23,796 bases of DNA from CAYSAA01 sp964428905 (GTDB lineage: Bacteria; Atribacterota; Phoenicimicrobiia; Phoenicimicrobiales; Stramentimicrobiaceae). The stretch lies in contig CAYSAA010000095.1 of assembly GCA_964428905.1 (NCBI GenBank), positions 1-23,796 on the forward strand. The letters are read 5' to 3'. This document shows, piece by piece, positions 14,315 to 21,886 of this stretch. The position numbers and the translations under genes were made by a program. Within the stretch, counting starts at the first letter, position 1; every line of letters begins with the position of its first letter. The notes under the pieces were generated by a model that worked only from the letters and a program-made list of their open reading frames with translations, did not search any database and was not told where the DNA came from.

Positions 14315-15811
14315 TTGACAGAAGAAATACTTAATCTAAGAAAAATCAGCAAATATTTCCCGGGTATTAAGGCATTGGATGAAGTTGACTTTAAGGTTAG
14401 AACTGGAGAGGTTCATGCTTTGGTTGGAGAAAATGGTGCAGGAAAATCTACACTGGTAAAAATTATGACAGGTATCTATCAACCTACTTCGGGTAGTATC
14501 TTTATGAATGGAAAGAAAATCACATTTCCCTCTCCAATTCACTCCCAAAAAGCTGGTATCTCAGCTATTCATCAGGAAGCCACGATGTTTCCAGAATTAT
14601 CTGTGTTAGAAAACATTTTTATGGGCCACCATATTAAAAAATCTGAAAGAGGGTTATTGGATTGGGTAGAGATGAAAAAAAGAGCGAAAGAGTTACTTAT
14701 CCGTCTGGAAATGGATGTTGATGTGAATACCCTGGTTAAAGATTTAAGTATTGCCCAAAGACATATGGTTGAAATTGCCAAAGCCCTCTCCATGGACGCC
14801 AAAGTTGTGATTATGGATGAACCGACCTCTGCTTTGACCTTAAAAGAAGTCGAATACCTCTATCGAATCATCAGAAAACTGAAATCCCAGGGCAGAGCCA
14901 TTCTTTTTATTTCCCATAAATTTGAAGAAGTTTTTGATATTGCCGATCATTTTACTGTTTTACGGGATGGAAAATTTATCGAAGAAGGAAAGATTAAAAA
15001 TATCTCACAAGAAGAAATTATTCGTACGGTAGTTGGAAGAACATTAGATAAAATGTTTCCCAAGATTGATACCAAGCTTGGGAAGATGGCATTGAAAGTA
15101 GAAGGTCTATCAAGACCCGGAGTTTTTAAAGATATTTCATTTGAATTGCATCAAGGGGAGATTCTTGGTTTTTTTGGCCTGGTAGGCGCGGGAAGATCAG
15201 AGGTCATGCAAACCATTTTTGGTATTGATCATAAAAAAGATGGAGAAATTATGATTCACGAACAAATAGCAGATATCAAGAATCCTAATGATGCAATGGC
15301 AAAAGGTATTGCATACGTACCGGAAGATCGGCAATTACAGGGAACAATTCTGAACATGAGTGTAAAGGACAATGTTACTTTACCAGTCGTTGATAAATTG
15401 AGCCGCTTTATCTTTCTCAATCAATTAAAAGAATGGGAAATTACGGAAAAATATGGTAAAGATATGGATATCAAAGCTGCTACATGGCAACAGTTTGTAC
15501 TGTCCCTTTCCGGCGGAAATCAACAAAAGGTTGTTCTAGCCAAGTGGCTGGCTACGATTCCCAGTATTCTTATTATGGATGAGCCAACCAAGGGAATTGA
15601 TGTAGGCACAAAGGTAGCCGTACATCGTATTATGTCCAAGCTAGCCAGTGAGGGAATTGCCATTATCCTGGTTTCTTCGGAACTGCCAGAAATAATAGGG
15701 ATGTCAGATCGTATCATTGTAATGCATGAGGGTATTATTGTCAGTTGTTTCAATAGAGATGAAACTAATTCTGAAGAAATTATTAAGGCGGCAACCGGTA
15801 TTCGAACATAA
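14315..15811 (+). CDS. rhaT: Rhamnose ABC transporter ATP-binding protein (two ATPase domains)
   Basis: 498 residues. The TTG at 14315 is chosen because AGGAG lies six bases upstream; a TTG at 14294 falls in the hairpin and lacks a binding site. Two fused ATPase halves of the sugar-importer type. First half: Walker A GENGAGKST (about 38-46), signature LSIAQ (144), Walker B VVIMDEPT (164). Second half: a degenerate P-loop GLVGAGRSE (288), signature LSGGNQQK (397) and ILIMDEPTKGID (about 418). A weak first signature and a degenerate second P-loop are normal in RbsA/RhaT-like proteins, where one composite site does most hydrolysis. Cytoplasmic partner of the two permeases that follow. The name follows from the adjacent RhaS and rhamnose enzymes. 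Confidence 0.9.
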   Translation: MTEEILNLRKISKYFPGIKALDEVDFKVRTGEVHALVGENGAGKSTLVKIMTGIYQPTSGSIFMNGKKITFPSPIHSQKAGISAIHQEATMFPELSVLENIFMGHHIKKSERGLLDWVEMKKRAKELLIRLEMDVDVNTLVKDLSIAQRHMVEIAKALSMDAKVVIMDEPTSALTLKEVEYLYRIIRKLKSQGRAILFISHKFEEVFDIADHFTVLRDGKFIEEGKIKNISQEEIIRTVVGRTLDKMFPKIDTKLGKMALKVEGLSRPGVFKDISFELHQGEILGFFGLVGAGRSEVMQTIFGIDHKKDGEIMIHEQIADIKNPNDAMAKGIAYVPEDRQLQGTILNMSVKDNVTLPVVDKLSRFIFLNQLKEWEITEKYGKDMDIKAATWQQFVLSLSGGNQQKVVLAKWLATIPSILIMDEPTKGIDVGTKVAVHRIMSKLASEGIAIILVSSELPEIIGMSDRIIVMHEGIIVSCFNRDETNSEEIIKAATGIRT

Positions 15812-15860
15812 TAAATGTTAAACTGAAATAATAAGTAAGCGGTGAAAGGAAAATGATGAG

Positions 15861-16832
15861 GTGAATTCAATTAAGCGTCGCGAATTTACGCTTTTTGTAT
15901 TGATTATCATTCAGTTATTACTTATTTCATTACGCGCACCCCGTTTTTTAAGCATAACAAATTTCCATGATATCCTGGATGATACGGCTATACTCTTTAT
16001 GGTAGCCATTGGCCAGTTTATGGTCATCCTAACAGCCGGTATCGATTTATCTGTAGCTTCCGGATTGGCATTAACCGGAATGAGTGTAGCATTGTTAAAC
16101 CAATATCATCCAGGAGTACCTATTTTGATGATTCTTCTACTATCAATTATCATTGGATTCCTATTGGGTTCCTTTAACGGATTATTGGTTTCCTATGGTA
16201 ATATACCACCTATTATTACTACACTGGGGACTATGAGTATTTATCGTGGCCTGGTATTTGTACTGAGTAAGGGAGCCTGGGTAAGTGCCCACGAAATGAC
16301 TGAAACCTTTCGATCTTTTACCAGAATTAATATTTTTGGTTTATCATCAATTCTGATTATTTCTCTCATTGTGACAATATTATTCTCGATTTTTCTTTAT
16401 TATACCCGTACCGGTCGAGAAATTTATGGTGTGGGAGGCAATACTGTGGCTGCTCAGTATGTGGGCATTAATCTAAAAAAAATTAAATATCTGGTTTTTG
16501 CTTTATGTGGTGCGATTTTTGGATTATCAGGATTTTTATGGGTTGCCCGTTATGCCTCAGCCCAGAACGACACTGCGATTGGCTTTGAATTACAGACTGT
16601 TGCTGCCTGTGTTATAGGCGGTGCCAGTATTGCCGGTGGTTCAGGAAGCATTCTGGGTGTGATTTTTGGTGCTCTATTTTTAGGGATTATAAAGAATGCC
16701 CTTCCAGTTATCAATGTTTCACCTTTCTGGCAGATGTTAATTCAAGGTTTTATTATTTTAGTTGCTATTATTATCAATACGGTAATGAATCAGAGGAGTC
16801 AAAGACTTATTATGAAAAGGAGAGAATTATAA
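15861..16832 (+). CDS. rhaP: Rhamnose ABC transporter permease (first)
   Basis: 323 residues from a GTG at 15861 with AAAGGAAAA about nine bases ahead. It has about nine or ten hydrophobic segments and the signature stretches of the sugar permease family BPD_transp_2: GQFMVILTAGIDLSVASGL, then NGLLVSYGNIPPIITTLGTM (split for length), GREIYGVGGNTVAAQYVGI and ACVIGGASIAGGSGSILGV. The last glycine-rich block is the coupling region near the ATPase contact. It sits 49 bases after the ATPase gene and 18 before the second permease gene, clearly one transcription unit. Role: half of the membrane channel for rhamnose uptake. Confidence 0.88.
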   Translation: MNSIKRREFTLFVLIIIQLLLISLRAPRFLSITNFHDILDDTAILFMVAIGQFMVILTAGIDLSVASGLALTGMSVALLNQYHPGVPILMILLLSIIIGFLLGSFNGLLVSYGNIPPIITTLGTMSIYRGLVFVLSKGAWVSAHEMTETFRSFTRINIFGLSSILIISLIVTILFSIFLYYTRTGREIYGVGGNTVAAQYVGINLKKIKYLVFALCGAIFGLSGFLWVARYASAQNDTAIGFELQTVAACVIGGASIAGGSGSILGVIFGALFLGIIKNALPVINVSPFWQMLIQGFIILVAIIINTVMNQRSQRLIMKRREL

Positions 16833-16850
16833 AATATTTCTGCAGATGTC

Positions 16851-17888
16851 ATGGCGAATAAAGATAAAAAACCAAGAAGAATAAATATTATGGATTGGTT
16901 CATTCGCTGGGAGACCGTTCTATTTTTGATGTTTGTACTGGTAATTATTATTAATTCCAATATTTCTCCCTATTTCTTAGATTATATCAATATCATGAAT
17001 TCCACTTTTAATTTCATGGAAAAAGCCATTATAGCCCTTCCCATGATTTTTGTTATTATCTGTGGGGATATCGATATCTCGTTAGCTTCCATTATTGCCC
17101 TATGTTCGGTTTTTATGGGATTGGCTTCCACTTTCGGTGTGGAAACATGGGGATTGGTTTTGATTGGATGTTTAACCGGTATAGGTGCAGGTTTTCTAAA
17201 CGGAATGATTATAACCAGGTTTGGTATACCGGCAATTGCTGTAACGATTGGCAGCATGTCCCTGTTTAGAGGTATTGCCTATGTTATTCTTGGGGACCAG
17301 GCATTTACGAAGTACCCTTCTTCGTTTGCTTTTTTCGGACAGGGCTATATCGGCAATACTATGATTCCTTTTCAATTGATACTTTTCATTATATTTGCTG
17401 TTACCTTTGCCATTATTTTGCATTCTACAACCCTGGGCAGAAAAATATATGCCATCGGCAATAATCCTACCTCGGCAAGATTTTCCGGAATACCAGTTCA
17501 TAATATACGGTTGTTAGTTTTTACCTTAACCGGTTTTTGCTCTGGTATTGCAGCGATTTTATTGACTTCCAGGATAGGAAGCACTCGTCCTAATATTGCG
17601 GATGGATGGGAATTAGAAATCATAACTACAGTAGTTCTGGGAGGGGTATCCATTACCGGTGGCAAAGGAAATATATTAGGTGTTTTCATATCAATTTTTC
17701 TACTGGGATTTTTAAGATTTGGTATGGGATTGGTGAATGTCCCCGGAAAAGTTATGAATATTTTTTCAGGATTTTTGCTTATCATTGCTATTCTGCTTCC
17801 TGAGTTTATTAGAAATATTAGGGAAAGTATCTCACTAAGGAGAGAAAAAAGTCAGGGGGAGGTTAAAAGTGAAACGATTGGCGTTTAA
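16851..17888 (+). CDS. rhaQ: Rhamnose ABC transporter permease (second)
   Basis: 345 residues, BPD_transp_2 family like the gene before it. Matching blocks are PMIFVIICGDIDISLASII, NGMIITRFGIPAIAVTIGSM, GRKIYAIGNNPTSARFSGI and TTVVLGGVSITGGKGNILGV. It has a basic N-terminal extension (NKDKKPRRINIMDW) and a basic C-terminal tail. The ATG at 16851 has no close binding site; AAAAGGAG is about 25 bases away in the end of rhaP, so it may depend on coupling, or start at the internal ATG of INIMDW (16890). Its last 20 bases overlap the start of rhaM. With rhaP it would form the heterodimeric channel. Confidence 0.87.
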   Translation: MANKDKKPRRINIMDWFIRWETVLFLMFVLVIIINSNISPYFLDYINIMNSTFNFMEKAIIALPMIFVIICGDIDISLASIIALCSVFMGLASTFGVETWGLVLIGCLTGIGAGFLNGMIITRFGIPAIAVTIGSMSLFRGIAYVILGDQAFTKYPSSFAFFGQGYIGNTMIPFQLILFIIFAVTFAIILHSTTLGRKIYAIGNNPTSARFSGIPVHNIRLLVFTLTGFCSGIAAILLTSRIGSTRPNIADGWELEIITTVVLGGVSITGGKGNILGVFISIFLLGFLRFGMGLVNVPGKVMNIFSGFLLIIAILLPEFIRNIRESISLRREKSQGEVKSETIGV

Positions 17889-18183
17889 GATGAAATTGAA
17901 AGCGGGTAAGGAGAAAGAATATAAACGGAGGCATGATCATATTTGGCCGGAATTAAAGAAAGCTTTAACTCAGGCGGGTGTACAAGATTATTCCATATTT
18001 TTAGATAGGGATACTATGACTTTATTTGCGGTACAAAAATTGGAAGAAGAAAACAGGGTTGAAAGCCTACCACAGCAAGAAATCATGAAAAAATGGTGGG
18101 ATTATATGAAAAATATAATGGAAACTAATCCGGACCATTCACCAGTAACACATCAACTAGTAGAAGTTTTCCATATGGAATAA
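17869..18183 (+). CDS. rhaM: L-rhamnose mutarotase
   Basis: 104 residues, the same length as E. coli RhaM. It starts at a GTG inside the end of rhaQ, with GGGGGAGG seven bases ahead, so translation is coupled to the permease. The family markers are all there: LAFKMKLKAGKEKEY, then KRRHDHIWPEL with Tyr18 and His22 (the active-site pair in the E. coli enzyme), DYSIFLDRDTMTLFAV, KKWWDYM and the C-terminal NPDHSP and EVFHME. It interconverts the alpha and beta anomers of L-rhamnose, supplying the form used by the isomerase. Cytoplasmic dimer in known cases. Confidence 0.95.
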   Translation: MKRLAFKMKLKAGKEKEYKRRHDHIWPELKKALTQAGVQDYSIFLDRDTMTLFAVQKLEEENRVESLPQQEIMKKWWDYMKNIMETNPDHSPVTHQLVEVFHME

Positions 18184-18208
18184 AAAAAACTTTTTAATGT
18201 ATCTTGAA

Positions 18209-18249
18209 TCCTGTTTTTTGTCTTTGAAATTTTTTTATTCGTAACAGGA
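18209..18249 (+). other. Inverted repeat with a long AT-rich loop between rhaM and rhaA
   Basis: TCCTGTT (18209-18215) and AACAGGA (18243-18249) are perfect complements separated by 27 T-rich bases. It could be an operator half-site pair or a weak RNA hairpin setting apart the transport and enzyme genes. The long loop makes it a poor terminator. Confidence 0.25.
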
Positions 18250-18322
18250 ATATTCAATAACAACTTTGCTCCTGAAAAAAGAAAAAGAAACAATTATGAT
18301 ATGAAGAAAGTAAAGAGGTATT

Positions 18323-19591
18323 ATGATGTCTACAAAGGAAATAACAAAAGCTTATCAAATGGCAAAAGAACAGTATGCAAAATGGGGTGTCGATGTAGAC
18401 CTCGCTATGAGAAATTTAAGTCAAATAGCATTATCTATTCATTGCTGGCAAGGTGATGATGTAGGTGGATTTGAAAAACCTGATGCCCAACTATCAGGGG
18501 GAGGTATACAGGTAACGGGAAATTATCCCGGCAAAGCCAGATCAATTAATGAGTTAAGAAAGGATTTACAAAAGGTTTATGAGATGATACCGGGTGTGCA
18601 TCGACTGAATTTACATGCTATCTATGGTGAATTTGGTGAAAAGTTCGTTGACAGAGACCGGATCGAACCTGAACATTTTCAGGGATGGATCGACTGGGCT
18701 CAACAGGAAGACCTTAAAATAGATTTCAATTGTACCTGTTTTTCCCATCCTAAGGCAGATTCGGGTTATACTTTAAGCAGCAAAAATCAGTCAATACGTG
18801 ATTTTTGGATTAACCATGTACAGAAAGCAAGAAAAATCAGTGCTTTTATCGGAGAGAAACAGTCGGATGCCTGTATCCACAATATTTGGATTCCAGATGG
18901 GTCTAAGGATTTTCCTGTGGACCGTTATTCTTATCGGGAAGTATTAAAAAAATCACTGGACGAGATTTTTTCTGAATATTATTCTCCGGAATTAATTAAG
19001 GATTCATTAGAATCAAAGTTGTTTGGAATCGGGAGTGAGGCCTTTGTGGTTGGTTCCCATGAATTTTATATGGGTTATGCCCTAAAGAATAATAAGATGT
19101 TGTGTATTGATATGGGACACTTTCATCCTACCGAGTTAATTGCAGATAAAATCTCAGCTATACTTCAATTTTCCGATCAATTGTTGCTTCATATCAGTCG
19201 TGGAGTACGGTGGGATAGTGACCATATAGTTGTTGTAAATGATGATTTAAGATTTCTCTGTCAGGAATTAGTGCGTAGTGATAAATGGCAGAAAGTTTAT
19301 TTAGGACTGGATTTTTTTGATGCCACCTTAAACCGTGTCGGTGCTTGGGTAATTGGAGCAAGATCTGTTTTAAAAGGACTATTGCTTGCTTTTCTGGAAC
19401 CCATAGAACAATTACGTATTTATGAAGAAGAGGGTAATTATTTTGCGCGGTTGGCTCTTCTGGAAGCGTCTAAGATGATGTCTTTTGGCGCAATCTGGGA
19501 TTATTATTGTCTATCAAAAGAAGTACCCCTGGAAAGAGAGATGATTAAGCAAATCCATCAATATGAAAAAACAGAATTAAGTAGACCTTAG
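18323..19591 (+). CDS. rhaA: L-rhamnose isomerase
   Basis: 422 residues, close to the 419 of E. coli RhaA. There are two adjacent ATGs (18323 and 18326) after AAAGAGG; the second has the better spacing. Near-invariant family blocks are IHCWQGDDVGGFE, TGNYPGKARS, RLNLHAIYGE, CFSHPKADSGYTLS, NIWIPDGSKD, then ESKLFGIGSEAF, IDMGHFHPTE, LLLHISRGVRWDSDH and GLDFFDATLNR. The metal-binding acids and histidines fall at about Glu239, Asp263, His290 and Asp333. It converts L-rhamnose to L-rhamnulose using Mn or similar ions, in the cytoplasm. This is the RhaA type, not the distinct Pseudomonas-type isomerase. It is followed by a 124-base gap with an orphan ribosome binding site and then the kinase gene. 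Confidence 0.96.
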   Translation: MMSTKEITKAYQMAKEQYAKWGVDVDLAMRNLSQIALSIHCWQGDDVGGFEKPDAQLSGGGIQVTGNYPGKARSINELRKDLQKVYEMIPGVHRLNLHAIYGEFGEKFVDRDRIEPEHFQGWIDWAQQEDLKIDFNCTCFSHPKADSGYTLSSKNQSIRDFWINHVQKARKISAFIGEKQSDACIHNIWIPDGSKDFPVDRYSYREVLKKSLDEIFSEYYSPELIKDSLESKLFGIGSEAFVVGSHEFYMGYALKNNKMLCIDMGHFHPTELIADKISAILQFSDQLLLHISRGVRWDSDHIVVVNDDLRFLCQELVRSDKWQKVYLGLDFFDATLNRVGAWVIGARSVLKGLLLAFLEPIEQLRIYEEEGNYFARLALLEASKMMSFGAIWDYYCLSKEVPLEREMIKQIHQYEKTELSRP

Positions 19592-19615
19592 CGCAAGAAC
19601 TTCGTTTTTGTAGTT

Positions 19616-19665
19616 AGGAGGGGTAATTCTCGGTGGATAAAATTCTTCTGCAAAAATATCGATAG
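19616..19665 (+). other. Strong ribosome binding site with a 10-codon ORF, possible gene remnant
   Basis: AGGAGGGG (19616-19623), nine bases, then GTG at 19633 opens MDKILLQKYR and stops at TAG 19663. Read past the TAG, the frame stays protein-like for a while (QFLSSRKKEETEGN). This is either a leader peptide or the surviving 5' end of a gene deleted between rhaA and rhaB. Confidence 0.35.
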
Positions 19666-19715
19666 CAATTTCTATCCAGTAGGAAAAAAGAAGAAACTGA
19701 AGGGAATAGAAAAAA

Positions 19716-21140
19716 ATGGACCAATATCATATCGCTGTTGATTTAGGAGCTGAGACAGGCAGGGTCATTGTGGGGAATCTGAAGAGCAATAGGATTGTTT
19801 ATCGCTTTCCAAATCCACCGGTCAGGGTTAAGGAAAGTATATTTTGGGATTTGCTTCGGCTTTTTTCAGAAATAAAAAAAGGAATTAAAAAGGCAGTCAG
19901 AAATTTTCCTGGGCAGATTAGCAGTATTGGGATTGATACCTGGGGAGTGGATTTTGTCTTGCTGGATAAAGACGGTGATTTGATTGGAAATCCCTATCAT
20001 TATCGTGATCAAAGAACTGACTATGTGATGGAAGAAGTCTTTCAAATCATATCCAGAAGAGATTTATTTCAATCAACCGGAATACAGTTCATGCAAATCA
20101 ATTCACTATTTCAATTATATGCTTTTATTTCCCAAAAACCGGAAATAGTCCAATCTGCCCGTCATTTTCTAACAATTCCTGATTTATTAAATTATTGGTT
20201 GACAGGAATAATGAAAAATGAGTACTCAATAGCTACAACAACACAACTTTATAATCCTGATAAGAAAAACTGGGCTTTTCCTTTGATAGAAAAATTAGGT
20301 TTTAATAAAGATTGGTTCGGAACGATTATTCCTTCCGGAACCAGAGTAGGGCCTTTATTTAAGCATATTAACAAAGAAATAAGTGCGGAAAAACCTATCG
20401 ATTTGATAGCTCCTGCCTGCCATGATACTGGTAGTGCGGTTGCCGCAGTTCCGGTCGGAGAAAATAAAGACTATGTTTATATTAGTTCAGGGACCTGGTC
20501 TCTTTTGGGCATTGAATCCCCAGTTCCTATTATTAATGAAAAAAGCTTTCAACATAATTTTACCAATGAAGGTTCTGCAGATGGAGGATATCGTTTTTTG
20601 CAGAACATTATGGGTTTGTGGATTATTCAGGAATGTAAGCGTTATTGGGATCAAAATGAAAAGGTGCTTACCTATGAAGAATTAACACAAATGGCCTCAG
20701 ATAATGGACCGGCTCATTTTCAGATTGATCCTTCCGATCCATTTTTTCTTAAGCCGGGACTCATTGATAACAGTATGCCGGATCGAATCAGAAAATATTG
20801 TAAAAAGACAGATCAACCTGAGCCTTCCAGTATTGCAGAAGTGGTGAGAGGAGTTCTGGAAAGCCTGGCTGCCACTTATGCTAATAAAATTCACCAGATT
20901 GAGGAGATTACCAGAAGAAAAATGAAAGAAATTTATATCATTGGCGGGGGCAGTCAAAATGATCTATTATGCCAATTAACTGCCAATACCAGCGGTTTAC
21001 CAGTCTATGCCGGTCCGGTAGAAGCAACTGCTCTTGGTAATTTACTGGTTCAGTCAATGGTTCAGGGGGAGATTTGTTCGATTCAGGAGGGAAGAAAAAT
21101 GATTAGAAAAATATATAGAGTGAAAAGTTATTTTCCATAG
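19716..21140 (+). CDS. rhaB: Rhamnulokinase
   Basis: 474 residues, ATG with GAAGGGA about ten bases ahead. FGGY-type sugar kinase of the RhaB group: the phosphate-binding VDLGAETGRVIVG near the start, GIDTWGVDFVLLD (72-84), the QINSLFQLYA block, CHDTGSAVAAVP with the catalytic-base Asp237 (same number as in E. coli), YISSGTWSLLG (255-265) and the adenosine motif GGGSQNDLLCQLTAN (410-424). It transfers phosphate from ATP to L-rhamnulose to give L-rhamnulose 1-phosphate. No separate fuculokinase is present beside the fucose genes downstream, so it may also phosphorylate L-fuculose; that is inference. Confidence 0.95.
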   Translation: MDQYHIAVDLGAETGRVIVGNLKSNRIVYRFPNPPVRVKESIFWDLLRLFSEIKKGIKKAVRNFPGQISSIGIDTWGVDFVLLDKDGDLIGNPYHYRDQRTDYVMEEVFQIISRRDLFQSTGIQFMQINSLFQLYAFISQKPEIVQSARHFLTIPDLLNYWLTGIMKNEYSIATTTQLYNPDKKNWAFPLIEKLGFNKDWFGTIIPSGTRVGPLFKHINKEISAEKPIDLIAPACHDTGSAVAAVPVGENKDYVYISSGTWSLLGIESPVPIINEKSFQHNFTNEGSADGGYRFLQNIMGLWIIQECKRYWDQNEKVLTYEELTQMASDNGPAHFQIDPSDPFFLKPGLIDNSMPDRIRKYCKKTDQPEPSSIAEVVRGVLESLAATYANKIHQIEEITRRKMKEIYIIGGGSQNDLLCQLTANTSGLPVYAGPVEATALGNLLVQSMVQGEICSIQEGRKMIRKIYRVKSYFP

Positions 21141-21281
21141 GGTCGGATAAATTCATAAACAAAACCATTTTATTAAGTAATTTATAGGAGCAGAATAATT
21201 TCTAAGAAAATATTTCTTTACTCTGATGAATTTCTCGATTAAAATATTCATTTTAGATGTAATCAGGAGGGAATGGTAAGA

Positions 21282-21701
21282 ATGTTAAAAAATGTTCCGT
21301 CAATTATTTCACCGGTGTTAATGATGGTTTTGATGGAAATGGGACATGGAGATGAACTTGTTCTGGCAGATGGCAATTATCCTGCCGAGTCAGCTGGCAT
21401 ACTATCAATACGGGCTGATGGTCATGGTATTCCTGAGTTATTGGAAGCAATTATAAAATATTTTCCTCTGGATCAATATGTGGATTCTAATGTTTATTAT
21501 ATGGACTCAGGTGAAAATGAGAAACCACGGATATGGCAAAGTTATGAAACAATTTTGAGGGCATCTCAAGAAGTGTACAATATTGAAAAATTGGAGCGAT
21601 TCCAGTTTTATCAAAAAGCAGGACAAGCTTATGCTATTATTGCAACAGGAGAAAAGTCTTTATATGCTAATATGATTTTAAAAAAGGGCGTTGTGTATTA
21701 G
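21282..21701 (+). CDS. fucU: L-fucose mutarotase (FucU/RbsD family)
   Basis: 139 residues from ATG 21282, ten bases after AGGAGGGA; an ATG at 21273 abuts the binding site and would add three residues. The chosen N-terminus, MLKNVPSIISPVLMMVL, is the one typical of the family. Then come EMGHGDELVLADGNYPAES (with the active-site His22), DGHGIPELLEAI, then FPLDQYVDSNVYYMD and the C-terminal FYQKAGQAYAIIATGEKSLYAN in two parts, where family members have an active-site Tyr. FucU rather than RbsD is chosen for length, the N-terminus and the neighbouring fucI. It interconverts fucose anomers. It lies 141 bases after rhaB, probably with its own signals or by readthrough. Confidence 0.9.
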   Translation: MLKNVPSIISPVLMMVLMEMGHGDELVLADGNYPAESAGILSIRADGHGIPELLEAIIKYFPLDQYVDSNVYYMDSGENEKPRIWQSYETILRASQEVYNIEKLERFQFYQKAGQAYAIIATGEKSLYANMILKKGVVY

Positions 21702-21746
21702 TGTTTATTGGGTTTTAAAAAATTGAATTCCATTAAATCCAACATA

Positions 21747-21792
21747 ACGGACAAATTTTTTTTGATAGAAGTACACGGATAAATTTGTTTTT
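21747..21792 (+). repeat. Pair of direct repeats upstream of fucI
   Basis: ACGGACAAATTTTTTTT (21747-21763) and ACGGATAAATTTGTTTT (21775-21791) match at 15 of 17 positions with a 28-base offset, close to three helical turns. The second copy overlaps the -35 of the fucI promoter candidate, so the pair could be activator or repressor sites. Confidence 0.35.
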
Positions 21793-21813
21793 ATATTTAT
21801 TTGTATATATATT
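21785..21813 (+). promoter_or_regulatory. Promoter candidate for fucI
   Basis: TTGTTT (21785-21790), 17 bases, then TATATT (21808-21813) inside an AT-rich run. It would give a leader of about 65 bases before the fucI start. The base composition makes chance matches easy. Confidence 0.4.
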
Positions 21814-21886
21814 AAAATAAGGATGAAAAGACATTTTCAGAAAAGAATACCGTAAAATTTTAATTGAAGGAAGGAGTACTAATAGA

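Noticed and set aside
15520..15870. 116-codon minus-strand ORF antisense to the end of rhaT
   Set aside because: Antisense shadow of the conserved LSGGNQQK and DEPTKG region of the ATPase.
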